Below are positions 41,240-51,024 of a DNA stretch of 64,000 nucleotides, one piece after another; position 1 is the stretch's first letter; every line of letters begins with the position of its first letter. Under the pieces are notes generated by a model. The model worked only from the letters and a program-made list of their open reading frames with translations. It searched no databases and was not told where the DNA came from. The stretch comes from Micromonospora sediminimaris (GTDB taxonomy: Bacteria; Actinomycetota; Actinomycetes; Mycobacteriales; Micromonosporaceae): the NCBI GenBank assembly GCA_900112325.1, contig FOLJ01000005.1, positions 130,134-194,133 on the forward strand. Reading direction: 5' to 3'. The position numbers were made by a program, and so were the translations under genes.

Positions 41240-44218
41240 TCAGGTTTTCATCTCGCCGGCCGGCTCGTTCTTGTTGCTCTGCGTGGTCAGCCGGCCGGCG
41301 GCCCGACGCAGCGCGCCCAGCTCGTCGATGGAGCGTGAGTGCCACGGATTGTTCTCCTGCATCGCGAACGCGTTCGCGGCCTGCACGAAGAAGTGTTCCG
41401 CGGTGTCGAACTCACTCCGGCCCAGGTACACCCGGCCGAGGCCGAACAGGGCGTGGGCATGGACATTCCGCTCCTGCGTCATCCGGCAGATCTCGACCGC
41501 CTCGCTGAAGTGGATCTCGGCGGCGGTGAACTCGTTCTGCTCCAACATGGCCCCGCCGAGGCCGATCAGGGCGTAGGACTGGCCGATCCGGTCGTCCTGC
41601 GCCCGAGCGAGGTCCAGAGCCGACTGGAAGACGGCCTTCGCGGCCAGCGACTGCTTCGAGTCGGCAAACACCTCACCGAGCCGGTACAACGCCTGGGCCT
41701 GAAGGCGACGGTTACCCAGCTGTTCACCCAGTGCGAGTGACTCCTTCGCCAGGATCTCGGCGCGCTCCGGGGCTGCGAGATCCAGGTGGCTACGCGCGAG
41801 TCCACTCAGTACGTGGGCCTGTGCGCCCAGGTCGCCGACTGCCCGGAACTTCTCCAGCGCCTGCTCGTAACGCAGCACCGCACTGTCGGGTCGACCCTGG
41901 ATCCGGTCCAGGTGCGCAAGGTTGCGCAGCGTCAATGCCGCCCCGGCCTGATCGCCGACCGCGTCGAACAAGCTCATCGCGTGCAGCAGGTTCTCGCCGT
42001 CGTCCTCGGCGTGTTGGGCTACGCCGAGCGAGCCGAGCGACGCCAACACGGCAGCCTCACCCCGGCGATTGCCGGCCCTGCTGGTGGCCTCCAGCGCGAT
42101 GTTGTGGGTCGTACGCCACTCGGCGAACAGGCCGCGCCGTTCATACAGGGCAACCGATACAGTGGCCAACTCCCAGCACAGTTCGTCCAGCCCCAGCTCT
42201 GCCGCCTGGCGGATCGCCACCTCCAGCGTGATGCGCTCCTCGTCGAACCAGGCGGTGGGATCGCCGAGAAAGCGGTCGAACTCGGCACGCGCGCTGGCCC
42301 ATCGGGGTGCCGTGCCGTGCAGAACCGCGAACCGTCCCCCGTAGATCCGATGATGAGCCTCCTCGGCGAAGGCGAGCAGGGCACCGAGCGATCGGGTGAC
42401 CGCCGCTATGCAGGTTTCCCGGTCGTCCTGCGTCAGCCGGTGCTCGCTCGCGAACACCCGCACCAGCTCGTGGAATCGGTAGCGGGGTTGCTTGGTGAGC
42501 GCGGAAAGCTGGGCCTCCAGCAGCCGGACGTCCACGAGCTCGTCGAGAAGCGCCGTGGCCTGTCTCGAATCGCAGTCCAGCAGGGCCGCCGCGGTCCAGG
42601 CGCTGAACTCGTGTAGCTCCAACGCGCTGAGCAACCAGAACAGGGTCTGCGCCGGCACGGTGAGGGAGTCGTACACGTCAGCGAGCAGCGAGCGGACCGC
42701 GACGTCACCGTGGGAGAGTTCGTCCAGCCGAGACCGTTCGTCGCGCAGCCGGTCCAGCAGGGTGCCAACGGCCCAGTGCGGGTGCGCAGCCAGTCGGACC
42801 CCGGCGATCCGCACGGCCAGGGGCAGACCACCGCACATCTCGGCCAGCTCCGCAGCAGCCTCGGGCGCCGCGGCGACCCGCTGCTCCCCGCAGATCTGGC
42901 CGAGCAGGGTGAGGCTCTCCTCGGCCGACATCATGTCCACGTCGACGGCCCGGGCGCCCGGGATGCCGGCGAGCCGGCGGCGACTGGTGATCAGCACCGC
43001 CGGGCCTGGCACGCCGGGGAGCAGGTCGGCGATCTGGTCCTCGTTGCCCACATCGTCCAGCACGATCAACAGCCGCCGCGTCGCGAGCTGGCTCCGTAGC
43101 AGGTTGATCCGCTGGCCGGGTGCGACCGGGATCGCCGCCGGGGCGACGCCGAGTCCGTGCAGGAGGTCGCTGAGTACGGCTTCGGTCGAGCGTGGCTGCG
43201 TGGTGCTCCCGTAGAGGCAGGCGTAGAGGCTGCCGTTGACGAACTTGGCGCGTAACAGATGGGCCACGTGCAGGGCCAGCGAGGTCTTTCCGCAGCCCGG
43301 CGCGCCGGTGATGACCGCGATCGGCACCTGCTTGGTGTCCTCGCTGGTCAGCGTGGCGGTCAGGGTTTCGATAAGCGCCGCGTGGCCGACGAAGTCCGGC
43401 AGATCTGCGGGCAACTCCTGCGGACGGTGCACGCTCGTGGCGGCCTCGGTTCGGCTGTCGTCCACTTCGCCGCTGATGCTGCTGTCCTGGCTGAGGATCG
43501 CGCGTTCCAGCTTGCGCAGGTACTGGCTCGGCTCGATGCCGAGCTCGCCCACCAGGTTGGTGCGGGCCGTACGGTACGTCGCCAGCGCTTCTGCCTGCCG
43601 TCCGGACCGATACAGCGCGAGCATCCGGAATCCCCACAGGCGCTCCCGCAGTGGGTACTCCGTGGTCAACGCGACCAGTTCCTCGACCAACTCCCGATGA
43701 CCGCCCAGGCCAAGACGGATCTCGGCGCGGTCCTCCAGCGCCATGATCCGCCGTTCCTCCAGACGGTGGGAGACAACTTCGGCGGCCCGGCCCGGCACTC
43801 CGCCCAAGGCCGGTCCGGACCAGATGTCGATCGCGCGGTCCAGTTGCGTAAGCGCCTCGTCCAGCCGACCTTTGGCTGCGGCGGACCGGCCCCGGGCGAG
43901 AGCGTCGTCGAACATGAGGTAGTCGAGCTGCTGACGGGCCACCCGGATGGAGTACCCGAGTGGGCTGGTGTCGATGATCTCCGGACTGCCGAGAGCCCGG
44001 CGCAACGCGGAGATGCAGATCTGGATCTGACCACGCGCGCTGGGCGGCGGGGAATCGTCCCAAACTGCGCCGATCAGCTTTTCCACGGTCACGACATGGT
44101 TGGCGGCCATCAGCAAATTGGCCAGCACTATGCGCTGCCGCGGGGAGGTTATCGGCACGGGGGAACCATCGACCACGGCTTCCAATGTTCCGAGAACCCG
44201 GAACTCGACTCGCACCAT
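41240..44218 (-). CDS. SARP-type regulator: OmpR-like wHTH, BTAD, NTPase and TPR
   Basis: This 992-residue regulator of the AfsR class begins with a winged helix (VEFRVLGTLEAVVDGSPV to PLGYSIRV, about 1-92). A BTAD domain follows (about 95-245, ending LGIEPSQYLRKLERAIL), then a STAND NTPase (P-loop GAPGCGKTSLALHVA near 310; LLIVLDDVGN as Walker B), and a TPR-rich C-terminus (about 650-980). Such proteins activate antibiotic clusters by binding direct repeats near the -35 region. The ATG at 44218 is 7 nt after a TATGCT box, which fits leaderless transcription; an ATG at 44230 is the alternative. It is the best candidate to read the repeated 20-bp motif. Confidence 0.92.
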   Translation of the reverse strand: MVRVEFRVLGTLEAVVDGSPVPITSPRQRIVLANLLMAANHVVTVEKLIGAVWDDSPPPSARGQIQICISALRRALGSPEIIDTSPLGYSIRVARQQLDYLMFDDALARGRSAAAKGRLDEALTQLDRAIDIWSGPALGGVPGRAAEVVSHRLEERRIMALEDRAEIRLGLGGHRELVEELVALTTEYPLRERLWGFRMLALYRSGRQAEALATYRTARTNLVGELGIEPSQYLRKLERAILSQDSSISGEVDDSRTEAATSVHRPQELPADLPDFVGHAALIETLTATLTSEDTKQVPIAVITGAPGCGKTSLALHVAHLLRAKFVNGSLYACLYGSTTQPRSTEAVLSDLLHGLGVAPAAIPVAPGQRINLLRSQLATRRLLIVLDDVGNEDQIADLLPGVPGPAVLITSRRRLAGIPGARAVDVDMMSAEESLTLLGQICGEQRVAAAPEAAAELAEMCGGLPLAVRIAGVRLAAHPHWAVGTLLDRLRDERSRLDELSHGDVAVRSLLADVYDSLTVPAQTLFWLLSALELHEFSAWTAAALLDCDSRQATALLDELVDVRLLEAQLSALTKQPRYRFHELVRVFASEHRLTQDDRETCIAAVTRSLGALLAFAEEAHHRIYGGRFAVLHGTAPRWASARAEFDRFLGDPTAWFDEERITLEVAIRQAAELGLDELCWELATVSVALYERRGLFAEWRTTHNIALEATSRAGNRRGEAAVLASLGSLGVAQHAEDDGENLLHAMSLFDAVGDQAGAALTLRNLAHLDRIQGRPDSAVLRYEQALEKFRAVGDLGAQAHVLSGLARSHLDLAAPERAEILAKESLALGEQLGNRRLQAQALYRLGEVFADSKQSLAAKAVFQSALDLARAQDDRIGQSYALIGLGGAMLEQNEFTAAEIHFSEAVEICRMTQERNVHAHALFGLGRVYLGRSEFDTAEHFFVQAANAFAMQENNPWHSRSIDELGALRRAAGRLTTQSNKNEPAGEMKT

Positions 44219-44541
44219 GTCGGCCAGCATACGGTATCACGGAACGACGATCATCAATCACGTTTGTTCCGGAAGTCGTTCAGGCGGCAACCGGGCGTAC
44301 TCGAGCGGGCCGCGGAGCAGGGATACCGCGAGTAACCTCAATTCGTCGGGAGGCGGTTTGACCGGTTACAGATCGTCTTACTGATGACCTGTCGCGGACG
44401 AAACCCCGGTAAATTCTGAACGATAGTTTGGTCGCTCGATGTCGTGAGGATCCGTCATGTCGTGTGGTTCCGGCTTGATCGGTTTGTCCGACCCGCGGGT
44501 GCGGCGGGGCAGCTCCGCTCCGGAAGCCCCCGGCCCGTCAC
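44219..44541 (-). promoter_or_regulatory. Upstream region of the SARP-type regulator
   Basis: About 320 bp between the free carrier gene and the regulator. It contains the proposed -10 box TATGCT (minus strand, 44226-44231). No coding frame with recognisable content and no copy of the 20-bp motif were found. Confidence 0.4.
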
Positions 44542-44850
44542 TCACCGGCGCCTGATGGGCGCAACCTGTTCGGCGACGGGGTAGCCGGGCAGAGCCGAGG
44601 CCAGAGTCGCGACGGTCGGCCAGTCGAACAGGGCCCGCTCCGGCAACTGCCGGTCCAGGGCGACGCACAACCTTGCCACGGCCTGCGTCGCGAGCACCGA
44701 ATGGCCGCCGAGGTCGAAGAAGTTGTCGTGTCGCCCGACCTCGTCGAGATTCAGTACCTCGGCCCACACCTCGGCGATGACCCGTTCCGTAGTGGTGCTT
44801 GGCCTGTCCTCTTCGACGAGCGACGACTGTGCATAGCTGATCTCGTTCAT
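44542..44850 (-). CDS. Free-standing peptidyl carrier protein
   Basis: This 102-residue protein has one PCP domain: TTTERVIAEVWAEVLNLDEVGRHDNFFDLGGHSVLATQAV, with the phosphopantetheine Ser in GGHSVLATQ. The GGHS form is typical of carriers that serve condensation domains. It could accept a substrate from the free adenylation enzyme at 7843 or from the acyl ligase at 39776, and could be the carrier on which the SyrP-like oxygenase works. The ATG at 44850 follows AGGGGG at slightly long spacing; a TTG two codons earlier is possible. Confidence 0.92.
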   Translation of the reverse strand: MNEISYAQSSLVEEDRPSTTTERVIAEVWAEVLNLDEVGRHDNFFDLGGHSVLATQAVARLCVALDRQLPERALFDWPTVATLASALPGYPVAEQVAPIRRR

Positions 44851-44995
44851 CGTCAATTACCCCCTGGCTGGCGACAATATGGCGTCTATTAGCGAACAGT
44901 CGCAGGTTCGCCACCCTCGGGAGAATTGTGGTTCGCGCGGCCGGTGCGGGCAAGGATTGGCGGTAAGAAGCAAGGGCAGTCAACCACTTCCGGAA

Positions 44996-45017
44996 CTTCT
45001 GCCGGTTCTTCTCTGCG
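44996..45017 (+). promoter_or_regulatory. Cluster promoter motif, copy 5 (carrier fusion gene)
   Basis: CTTCTGCCGGTTCTTCTCTGCG contains the full 20-bp consensus and serves as its reference. It lies about 87 bp upstream of the start at 45104. Confidence 0.65.
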
Positions 45018-45103
45018 ACCGCTCAAGCATCCGTGGCACATTGGCGACTGTTGTCAATCCGCGCCGACGGCTCGGATTGCCGCCGTTACTGAAGGAGCGG
45101 TTG

Positions 45104-45637
45104 ATGGTTGGCTTGGCAGAGCTCGCATCCACCCTGCTGGGGCATCCGGCTGTGCGTGATGCCCGGGCGACGACGATCCGCCACGACGATCGGGACGTCA
45201 CGATCGGCGTGGTCGAGTTTTCCCAGTACGTAAGCGGGCCGGAGCTTCGTGGCTACGTGTGGGACCGGCTCGGTGCGGGCTGTGGTTTGGACGGCGTGCT
45301 GCTCGTCGACGCCATGCCGCTCGCCGGCAACACGCTCGACACCGAATACGTCCGGTCCGCCGTCATCGCCGGCACGTGCACCCTGTTCGAAGGTCCGGTC
45401 GACGGTGTCGAAGAGCGGCTCCTGTCGATCTGGACCAGCACCATGAACCTCAAGTGGATCGGCGTGCACGACGACTTTCTGGACCTCGGCGGCGACTCGA
45501 TTGTTGCGGTCGAGGTCCTTGCGAAGATCGAAGACGAGTTCGGCGAGGCGCTGGACGTCTACGACTTCATGAGCACCTACCACATCCGCGGTGTAGCCGG
45601 TCTTCTGAGCGAAGCTCGGGTACTACAGCAGCAGTAG
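45104..45637 (+). CDS. Orphan A-domain C-terminal subdomain fused to a PCP
   Basis: A 177-residue protein. Residues about 1-90 read like the C-terminal subdomain of an adenylation enzyme (LLGHPAVRDARATTI, then VLLVDAMPLAGNTLDTEYV where A10 is expected). The A10 Lys of NGKxxR is absent, the sequence being GNTLDT. Residues about 100-170 are a carrier domain (WIGVHDDFLDLGGDSIVAVEVL, Ser in GGDS). GGDS carriers often precede domains that act on the bound residue. It has a GAAGGAG box before the ATG. It may dock onto a partner adenylating enzyme such as the ligase at 39776. It marks the right end of the cluster. Confidence 0.78.
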   Translation: MVGLAELASTLLGHPAVRDARATTIRHDDRDVTIGVVEFSQYVSGPELRGYVWDRLGAGCGLDGVLLVDAMPLAGNTLDTEYVRSAVIAGTCTLFEGPVDGVEERLLSIWTSTMNLKWIGVHDDFLDLGGDSIVAVEVLAKIEDEFGEALDVYDFMSTYHIRGVAGLLSEARVLQQQ

Positions 45638-45756
45638 TGAGTACGCATGTTCATGTCCCAGTGGCTTACCCGAGTGGTGATGGCCCGCGCCGGTCGAAAG
45701 GATGCCTCGGACAGAGTCCATCCGGTCGGCTTCACGGCATCGGTCCACGAAGGCGG

Positions 45757-48700
45757 CTACCGGGGGTCGGGATAGCTCGGTGTGCGGTCGGGTAGGTCGT
45801 CGATCTCGGTGCCGGGCAGCCAGGTGAGGGCCTGTTCGGCGAGCCGCCGCAGAGCCGGGTCGGGGTGATGGGCGGCCTGGTCCACGAGCAGGTCGCGGAA
45901 CTCCTCGGTGGGGTGGTGCTGCGCCAGTGCCCAGGCCGCTGTGCGGCGTACGCCGGGATCGCCGTCGGTGAAAAGGTCGCGGAACAGGTCGACGACCTGG
46001 GGGCGGTCGCGTCCCTTGTCCACGAGACCTGCCGCGGCGACACGGCGGACGGAGACGTCCGGGTCGGTGCTCGCCCGCTCCACCAGCAGGGCGAGGGTGT
46101 CGCTGTCGCCCTCCGAGTCTCGGCTGAGCAGCTCGACCACGGCGCGTCGGATGGTCGGGTCGTCACTGGTAGCACGTGTTCGAAGCAGCGGTGCCACCGT
46201 GGGCCCGCCGTCCGCCGCGAGCAGCGCGCCGGCGGCGGCCGCCAGGACGGTGGGATCCGGGTCGTTCACCCGGTCGAGGAGGAACGCCCTCGACTGCTCG
46301 GCCGGGAGGGGCGAGCTGGCGAGCAGTTCGACGGCTGCGGCTCGGACAGCGGGGTCAACGTCGTGGCTGCCGCGTTGCAGCAGCGCCGCGACAACCTCGT
46401 TTCGCACGGGGGACTGCCAGCCGAAGAGGCCGGTGGCCGCTTCGCGGATCACCTGCGGGTCCGGATCCTCGCGGATGCGTTCGAGCGCGAGGTGGTCGCG
46501 GGTGCCGGTTCGGACGAGAGTACTGACGACGGCCTGTCGCACAGCCGGGTCCGCGTCTCGGATCAGGTCCTCGGCGGCGTCCGCGAGGACGGCCGGACTG
46601 CCGTTAGCGAGAGCGTGGACGGCGACGAGCCGTACCGCTGGCGCCGGATCGTCGCGTGCTGTGTCGAGAACCGCCGCACTGTGGTCGGTGGTTCGCACGA
46701 GTGCCTCCAGCGCCGCGAGGCGGGTGTCCGGGTCGGGGTCGTGACGCACACGTTCGAGCATCAGCCCCGCGTCCGGAAAGTGCCGGCTCAGCAGGCGGAC
46801 GGCAATGCTGCGCACCGCCCCGGACTCGTCTTCATGGATCCGGTCGAGCAACTGCCGCCGGACCAGTGGGGCGTTGCCGGGCTGGTCAAGCAGCGCGATG
46901 GCCGCCGCCTCCACCACCGGAGGCGCGACATCCTTGGCCAGTCTCTCGCAAAGGGTGTCGTGGACGTCCCCGTCGTCATGGTGGCCGAGCGCCCGCACCG
47001 CCAGGGCGCGTACCGGGGGGTCCTCGTCGCTGCGGGCCCGGTGATGCAGCAGATTCACCAGAGCGTCGTCGACGCCGTAGCCGCTGACGAGCGCGTCGAG
47101 CGCGACACGCCGCACCGCCGGGTCAGCGCTGTTGACGGCGTACCCGATCAGCCGTGCCCGACCGGCCGTCAAGCGGTCCCGCTCGACCGGCAGCCCAGCC
47201 TCGGAGATCGCGGTTTCGGCCAGTCCGGCGACCAGTGCGAGCTGCGCCTGGTGATCCCCTTCGTCGGCCAGCGGGTCGAGAAGCTCCTGGATGCCGTCGC
47301 GCGGAGCGCCGAGAAGCGTGGCGAGCCGCGCGGCGACCTCGGCGTACGCGGTGCCCCGGGTCAGCTCGAACCCACGTCGCCGGTACCAGCGCGGGTACGC
47401 CTCTCGGCCCGGCCAGTCGGTGCCCAGCGTCCTGATCACCGGCAGCATTCGGTCCTCGATCAGTACGGCGGTGGCTTCGTCGCCGGTGGACACGCCGTGC
47501 TCGATGAGCAGGATGAGCTGGCGCAGGAGCGCGTACGCCGGCCGGGCCACCGCGGGTCCGATCCGCAGTTGGGCGAGGCACTGCACGGCCAGCACGAGAT
47601 TCCACGGCGGCTCGGTGAACCGGTCGGCCGGCCAGGGCCGGTTGACCTCGGTAGAGAGGAGTTGGATCAGCCGCCCGGCCAGCGCCGGGGGCACCGCTCC
47701 CGCGACGAGCTGGAGCACCTCCCACCACGACTGGTCGGCCCAGTGCGCGGCGAAGAGGGCCAGTAACGACTCCGCTTGCCCCTCATGGTGCTGCCGGACG
47801 ATGTCCCGCGCGCAGAACCATTCCAGGAGGGTGCGATGCGTGAAGCCGTACCGACTGTCGTCGTAGCGGACGAGCATGAAGTCGCGTACGCGGAACTCGT
47901 CGATGAGCTCGCCGATCACCTGCCGGGACTGCACACGTGACAGGCCGTACCGCTCCTCCAGGTAGGACTCGAAGACCCGGTCAAGCTCATCTCGATCGAG
48001 GCGCGTCGCGCCCTGTGACTGCATCAGGTACGCCAGGCGTCCCAGCATCTGCTTCTTGTCGGCGACGTCGACGAAGGCTGCGGCGTGCTGGGTCGGGCTC
48101 AGGTGGCGGTGCTGGTCCCAGCGGTCGAGAAGGACGTCCGTGAGGTGGTCGTAGAGCTGCCATCGATTCCTGGGCTGCTCCGGCCGGAGTCTCAGCGAGA
48201 GCAGGGCGGTCAGCAGCAACGGGTTTCCGGCCAAAGCCCGGATGGCCGGGCTGTCGCGGATCGCGGACCGGAGACGTTTCCGGTGTGGTTCCGCCTTGGC
48301 AGGGTCGTCCGGCGTCTCCACCGCATACCAGTTGGACAGGAAATCTGCGATCTGGGCGTCGTTCAGGGGATCCAGGGTGAGATGGTGGAACCCGGCCTCG
48401 GCCAGGATCCGCTGGCTGTACTCGACCGGCCGCGACGTGACCACGATCCGGACGGAGGGATACTCGGCGGCGAATGCCGCGATGAGGCCCGTCACCGCCT
48501 CACGTTGGCGGGGATCGAACAGTTCGTCCAGCCCGTCGAATATGAAGATCATGGGCCGACCGGCGTCCAGCAGGACGCGCAGCACGGAGCGCGGCAGGCC
48601 GAGGCCCTCGGAGCGATGCAGGTGGTCGAGGTGATCGAGAATGCCCTCCCGCCGACCGTCGCCGGCTGGCGCAGCGTAGGAGCGGAGCGGAACCAGCAGC

Positions 48701-51024
48701 GGAACGTGCCCGCGCAGCGACGCGAGTCGGGGCTCCCGATGCGGTTCGGCCAGTGCCAGTGCCAGATACTGCGCCACCGTCGACTTGCCCGCGCCGGGGG
48801 CACCGAGCAGCATCACCGTCCGGCGGCCTGGATCGGACAGCAGCTCGAACAGAGGCACCGCTGACGGCGTCGCTCCGGGGCCGACCTCCTCACGGGCAAC
48901 CGGCTCGACGAACACGGACCCGAGGTCGATCCGTCGATAGCCCGGCCCGGACAACGCCTCCAGGTCGAGTCCACCGTAGCGCTGGCGTAGCCGCAGGAAG
49001 TATCCCCGCAGGCTCTCGGCGATGGCCTTGTCGTCGGCTTCAGGGGGCTGGGTGCCCGCCAGGAAGTTGGCCAGCGCGGCGGTCATCTGGGTTGCGAGAT
49101 CCTCCGGACCGCGGAAGAACGCGATGAGATGGCGCCCTCGAAGCTCCGTACGCAGCGCCTCGATCCGCTCGCCCGCCTCGCCACGGTCGACCATGGTGGC
49201 CGGCCACGGCGCGTCGTCAGCCAGGAGGAAGATCAGACACGGCTTGCCCAGTCGTAGCGCTTCCCGGTACTCCAACTCGGTGATCGACTGGTCGTGGCCC
49301 GCCGGCACGAAACCGTACCGCCACGCGAACAGCCCGATGTAGAGATCGCTGCGGGCAACGGCCCGCAGCGACGCCTCCAGGGGAGGACGGCTCTCCGCGA
49401 CGTACGATTCCATCGCGACGTCTTCGACATTGAGCCGCCGAGCGGCGGTGTGGACCGCGCGGCGGCACTCGGTCAGATCCGGGAAGGTCGACGAGACGTA
49501 CACCTTCGTGGTGGTCTTGAGGGCCCGGGGATAGATCGTCACCATGACGCGGTCGCCGGTCTGCACCACGGTCGGCTCAGGTGCGCCGATGCGCTGGCAT
49601 TCGCCGACGGCGCGGGGAATGCCCGAGCCCTCGCCCTCCACCAGTCGCATCCAGGTCAACACCCGCGCGAAGTGGAAGTTGCGGCGGTCGGATTCCGAGC
49701 GTAGTTGGCTGATCGGGATCGCTTCGCCGTCCGGCAACTCCGGCCCGTGCCAGGAACCTGGGTTCACGATCTCCACCCGGTCGTCGAAGACCCGAACGTG
49801 CACGCACATGCCCCGGTGCTCGTAGTCGCGGTGCGCGAGGGCATTCGCGATGACCTCGCGTACCGCGATCATCGGGTAGTCGTTGACCGGCACCGGTGTC
49901 ATCGAGTCGCCGGTGAACGTCTCACCCTGCGCCGTCCGCTGGGCGACGAAGTTGCGCGCCTGCACGATCTGCTCCGGTACCGTCCGGCGCAACTCCTCTC
50001 GCGCGTACCACTCGTCCCGGTTCGAACCCTTGAAATGTACGCAGGTCACCATGGCGGTCGGCACCACGGCCGTCGGATCCTCGCCGAACAGCAGCGCTCC
50101 CGCGTAGGTCAGCCGCCCGTTGCGCATCAGGTGGGCCCGATGCAGGAACTCAGTGGTGTTGAGGGCGGGTGGCATCTCCGCGGCGATGTCGGGGCGCAGG
50201 TTCGCGCGGAACTGGGCCAGCTGTTCGGTGTTCACGGCCGTGCCGGAGGTCGGCCGTTCCAGCAGCGACAGGGCCTCCTCGGTCGGATCGGTCGGCTGCG
50301 GATCCGCCGGCGGCGTAGCCTCTCCCACGGCCGGCGCAGGTCGGCGGGCGATCGCGATCCGACCGTATCCGTCGAACTTCTGGCCGGGCCGCGGACTGGT
50401 GAGCGTGGCGTGCAGATAGTCGTAGAGAGTGGCCAGCGTGACGTTGCCGTCGTTGTCGACAGACGCCCCGCCCAACAGTCCGTCCACGAGGGCTGCGGTG
50501 AACGGACTGGGCTGGCCGTCGAGCTCGGCGTCCTTGGCCAGCTCCGTCGCGGCGGCAGCGGTGAGCACGAACCGGCCGCGGCCCGCGAACTGCTCGGCCA
50601 GGTTGTCGCCCTTGAACGCGCCGCCGTCACAGCAGTCGAGAATGAAGATCTTCGTCCGGGCAACGCACTGCTGCAAGATCGCATTCATGGTGTCGTTTCC
50701 GACGGCCGTGCCGGGGATGAGATCCCGTTCGGTGTCGACGCCGCACAGGTAGAGCTTCTGCAACTCGCTGCGGCCATGCCCGCTGAAGTAGAACAGCAGA
50801 GTGTCCTCGGGACTCGCGGACCTGAAGAATTCGTTGATGGTGCGCTGCATCTGAGCCGAGGTCAAGTTCTGCTCGGGCCGTACTGTCGCGTCGGTGAACA
50901 TGCCCCTGTCGGGATCGGTCAGGGCGGCGGCGAGCAGGTTCCCGTCCTTCTCGGGACCACGGAGGAACGGCAGCGTCCCGGACCGGCCGTAGTCCGAATT
51001 GCAAATGAGGAGGGCTTTGTACAC
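45757..51024 (-). CDS. Multidomain conflict-system protein: caspase, HATPase, DUF4062, NACHT, HEAT repeats
   Basis: A 1755-residue cytoplasmic protein. It has an N-terminal caspase-like protease (YKALLICNSDYG; His83 in FSGHG; Cys132 in LDCCDGG). A RecG-C/AlbA-type HATPase region follows (about 330-500; AVREVIANALAHRDYEHRG). Next is a DUF4062 domain (TKVYVSSTFPDLTECRRAVH, about 507-610), then a NACHT NTPase (P-loop GAPGAGKST near 735; FIFDGLDELFD near 829; VTSRPVEY). About 15 HEAT-like repeats fill roughly 1300-1740. This is the sensor-NTPase-effector layout of STAND proteins that trigger proteolysis or cell death on infection. The start is the GTG at 51024, after GGGAG; the longer frame overlaps the divergent partner gene. 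It is outside the NRPS cluster. Confidence 0.88.
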   Translation of the reverse strand: MYKALLICNSDYGRSGTLPFLRGPEKDGNLLAAALTDPDRGMFTDATVRPEQNLTSAQMQRTINEFFRSASPEDTLLFYFSGHGRSELQKLYLCGVDTERDLIPGTAVGNDTMNAILQQCVARTKIFILDCCDGGAFKGDNLAEQFAGRGRFVLTAAAATELAKDAELDGQPSPFTAALVDGLLGGASVDNDGNVTLATLYDYLHATLTSPRPGQKFDGYGRIAIARRPAPAVGEATPPADPQPTDPTEEALSLLERPTSGTAVNTEQLAQFRANLRPDIAAEMPPALNTTEFLHRAHLMRNGRLTYAGALLFGEDPTAVVPTAMVTCVHFKGSNRDEWYAREELRRTVPEQIVQARNFVAQRTAQGETFTGDSMTPVPVNDYPMIAVREVIANALAHRDYEHRGMCVHVRVFDDRVEIVNPGSWHGPELPDGEAIPISQLRSESDRRNFHFARVLTWMRLVEGEGSGIPRAVGECQRIGAPEPTVVQTGDRVMVTIYPRALKTTTKVYVSSTFPDLTECRRAVHTAARRLNVEDVAMESYVAESRPPLEASLRAVARSDLYIGLFAWRYGFVPAGHDQSITELEYREALRLGKPCLIFLLADDAPWPATMVDRGEAGERIEALRTELRGRHLIAFFRGPEDLATQMTAALANFLAGTQPPEADDKAIAESLRGYFLRLRQRYGGLDLEALSGPGYRRIDLGSVFVEPVAREEVGPGATPSAVPLFELLSDPGRRTVMLLGAPGAGKSTVAQYLALALAEPHREPRLASLRGHVPLLVPLRSYAAPAGDGRREGILDHLDHLHRSEGLGLPRSVLRVLLDAGRPMIFIFDGLDELFDPRQREAVTGLIAAFAAEYPSVRIVVTSRPVEYSQRILAEAGFHHLTLDPLNDAQIADFLSNWYAVETPDDPAKAEPHRKRLRSAIRDSPAIRALAGNPLLLTALLSLRLRPEQPRNRWQLYDHLTDVLLDRWDQHRHLSPTQHAAAFVDVADKKQMLGRLAYLMQSQGATRLDRDELDRVFESYLEERYGLSRVQSRQVIGELIDEFRVRDFMLVRYDDSRYGFTHRTLLEWFCARDIVRQHHEGQAESLLALFAAHWADQSWWEVLQLVAGAVPPALAGRLIQLLSTEVNRPWPADRFTEPPWNLVLAVQCLAQLRIGPAVARPAYALLRQLILLIEHGVSTGDEATAVLIEDRMLPVIRTLGTDWPGREAYPRWYRRRGFELTRGTAYAEVAARLATLLGAPRDGIQELLDPLADEGDHQAQLALVAGLAETAISEAGLPVERDRLTAGRARLIGYAVNSADPAVRRVALDALVSGYGVDDALVNLLHHRARSDEDPPVRALAVRALGHHDDGDVHDTLCERLAKDVAPPVVEAAAIALLDQPGNAPLVRRQLLDRIHEDESGAVRSIAVRLLSRHFPDAGLMLERVRHDPDPDTRLAALEALVRTTDHSAAVLDTARDDPAPAVRLVAVHALANGSPAVLADAAEDLIRDADPAVRQAVVSTLVRTGTRDHLALERIREDPDPQVIREAATGLFGWQSPVRNEVVAALLQRGSHDVDPAVRAAAVELLASSPLPAEQSRAFLLDRVNDPDPTVLAAAAGALLAADGGPTVAPLLRTRATSDDPTIRRAVVELLSRDSEGDSDTLALLVERASTDPDVSVRRVAAAGLVDKGRDRPQVVDLFRDLFTDGDPGVRRTAAWALAQHHPTEEFRDLLVDQAAHHPDPALRRLAEQALTWLPGTEIDDLPDRTPSYPDPR

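Noticed and set aside
45865..47766. A 633-codon rightward frame within the caspase gene
   Set aside because: Shadow of the HEAT-repeat coding region; the minus-strand frame gives regular HEAT repeats.
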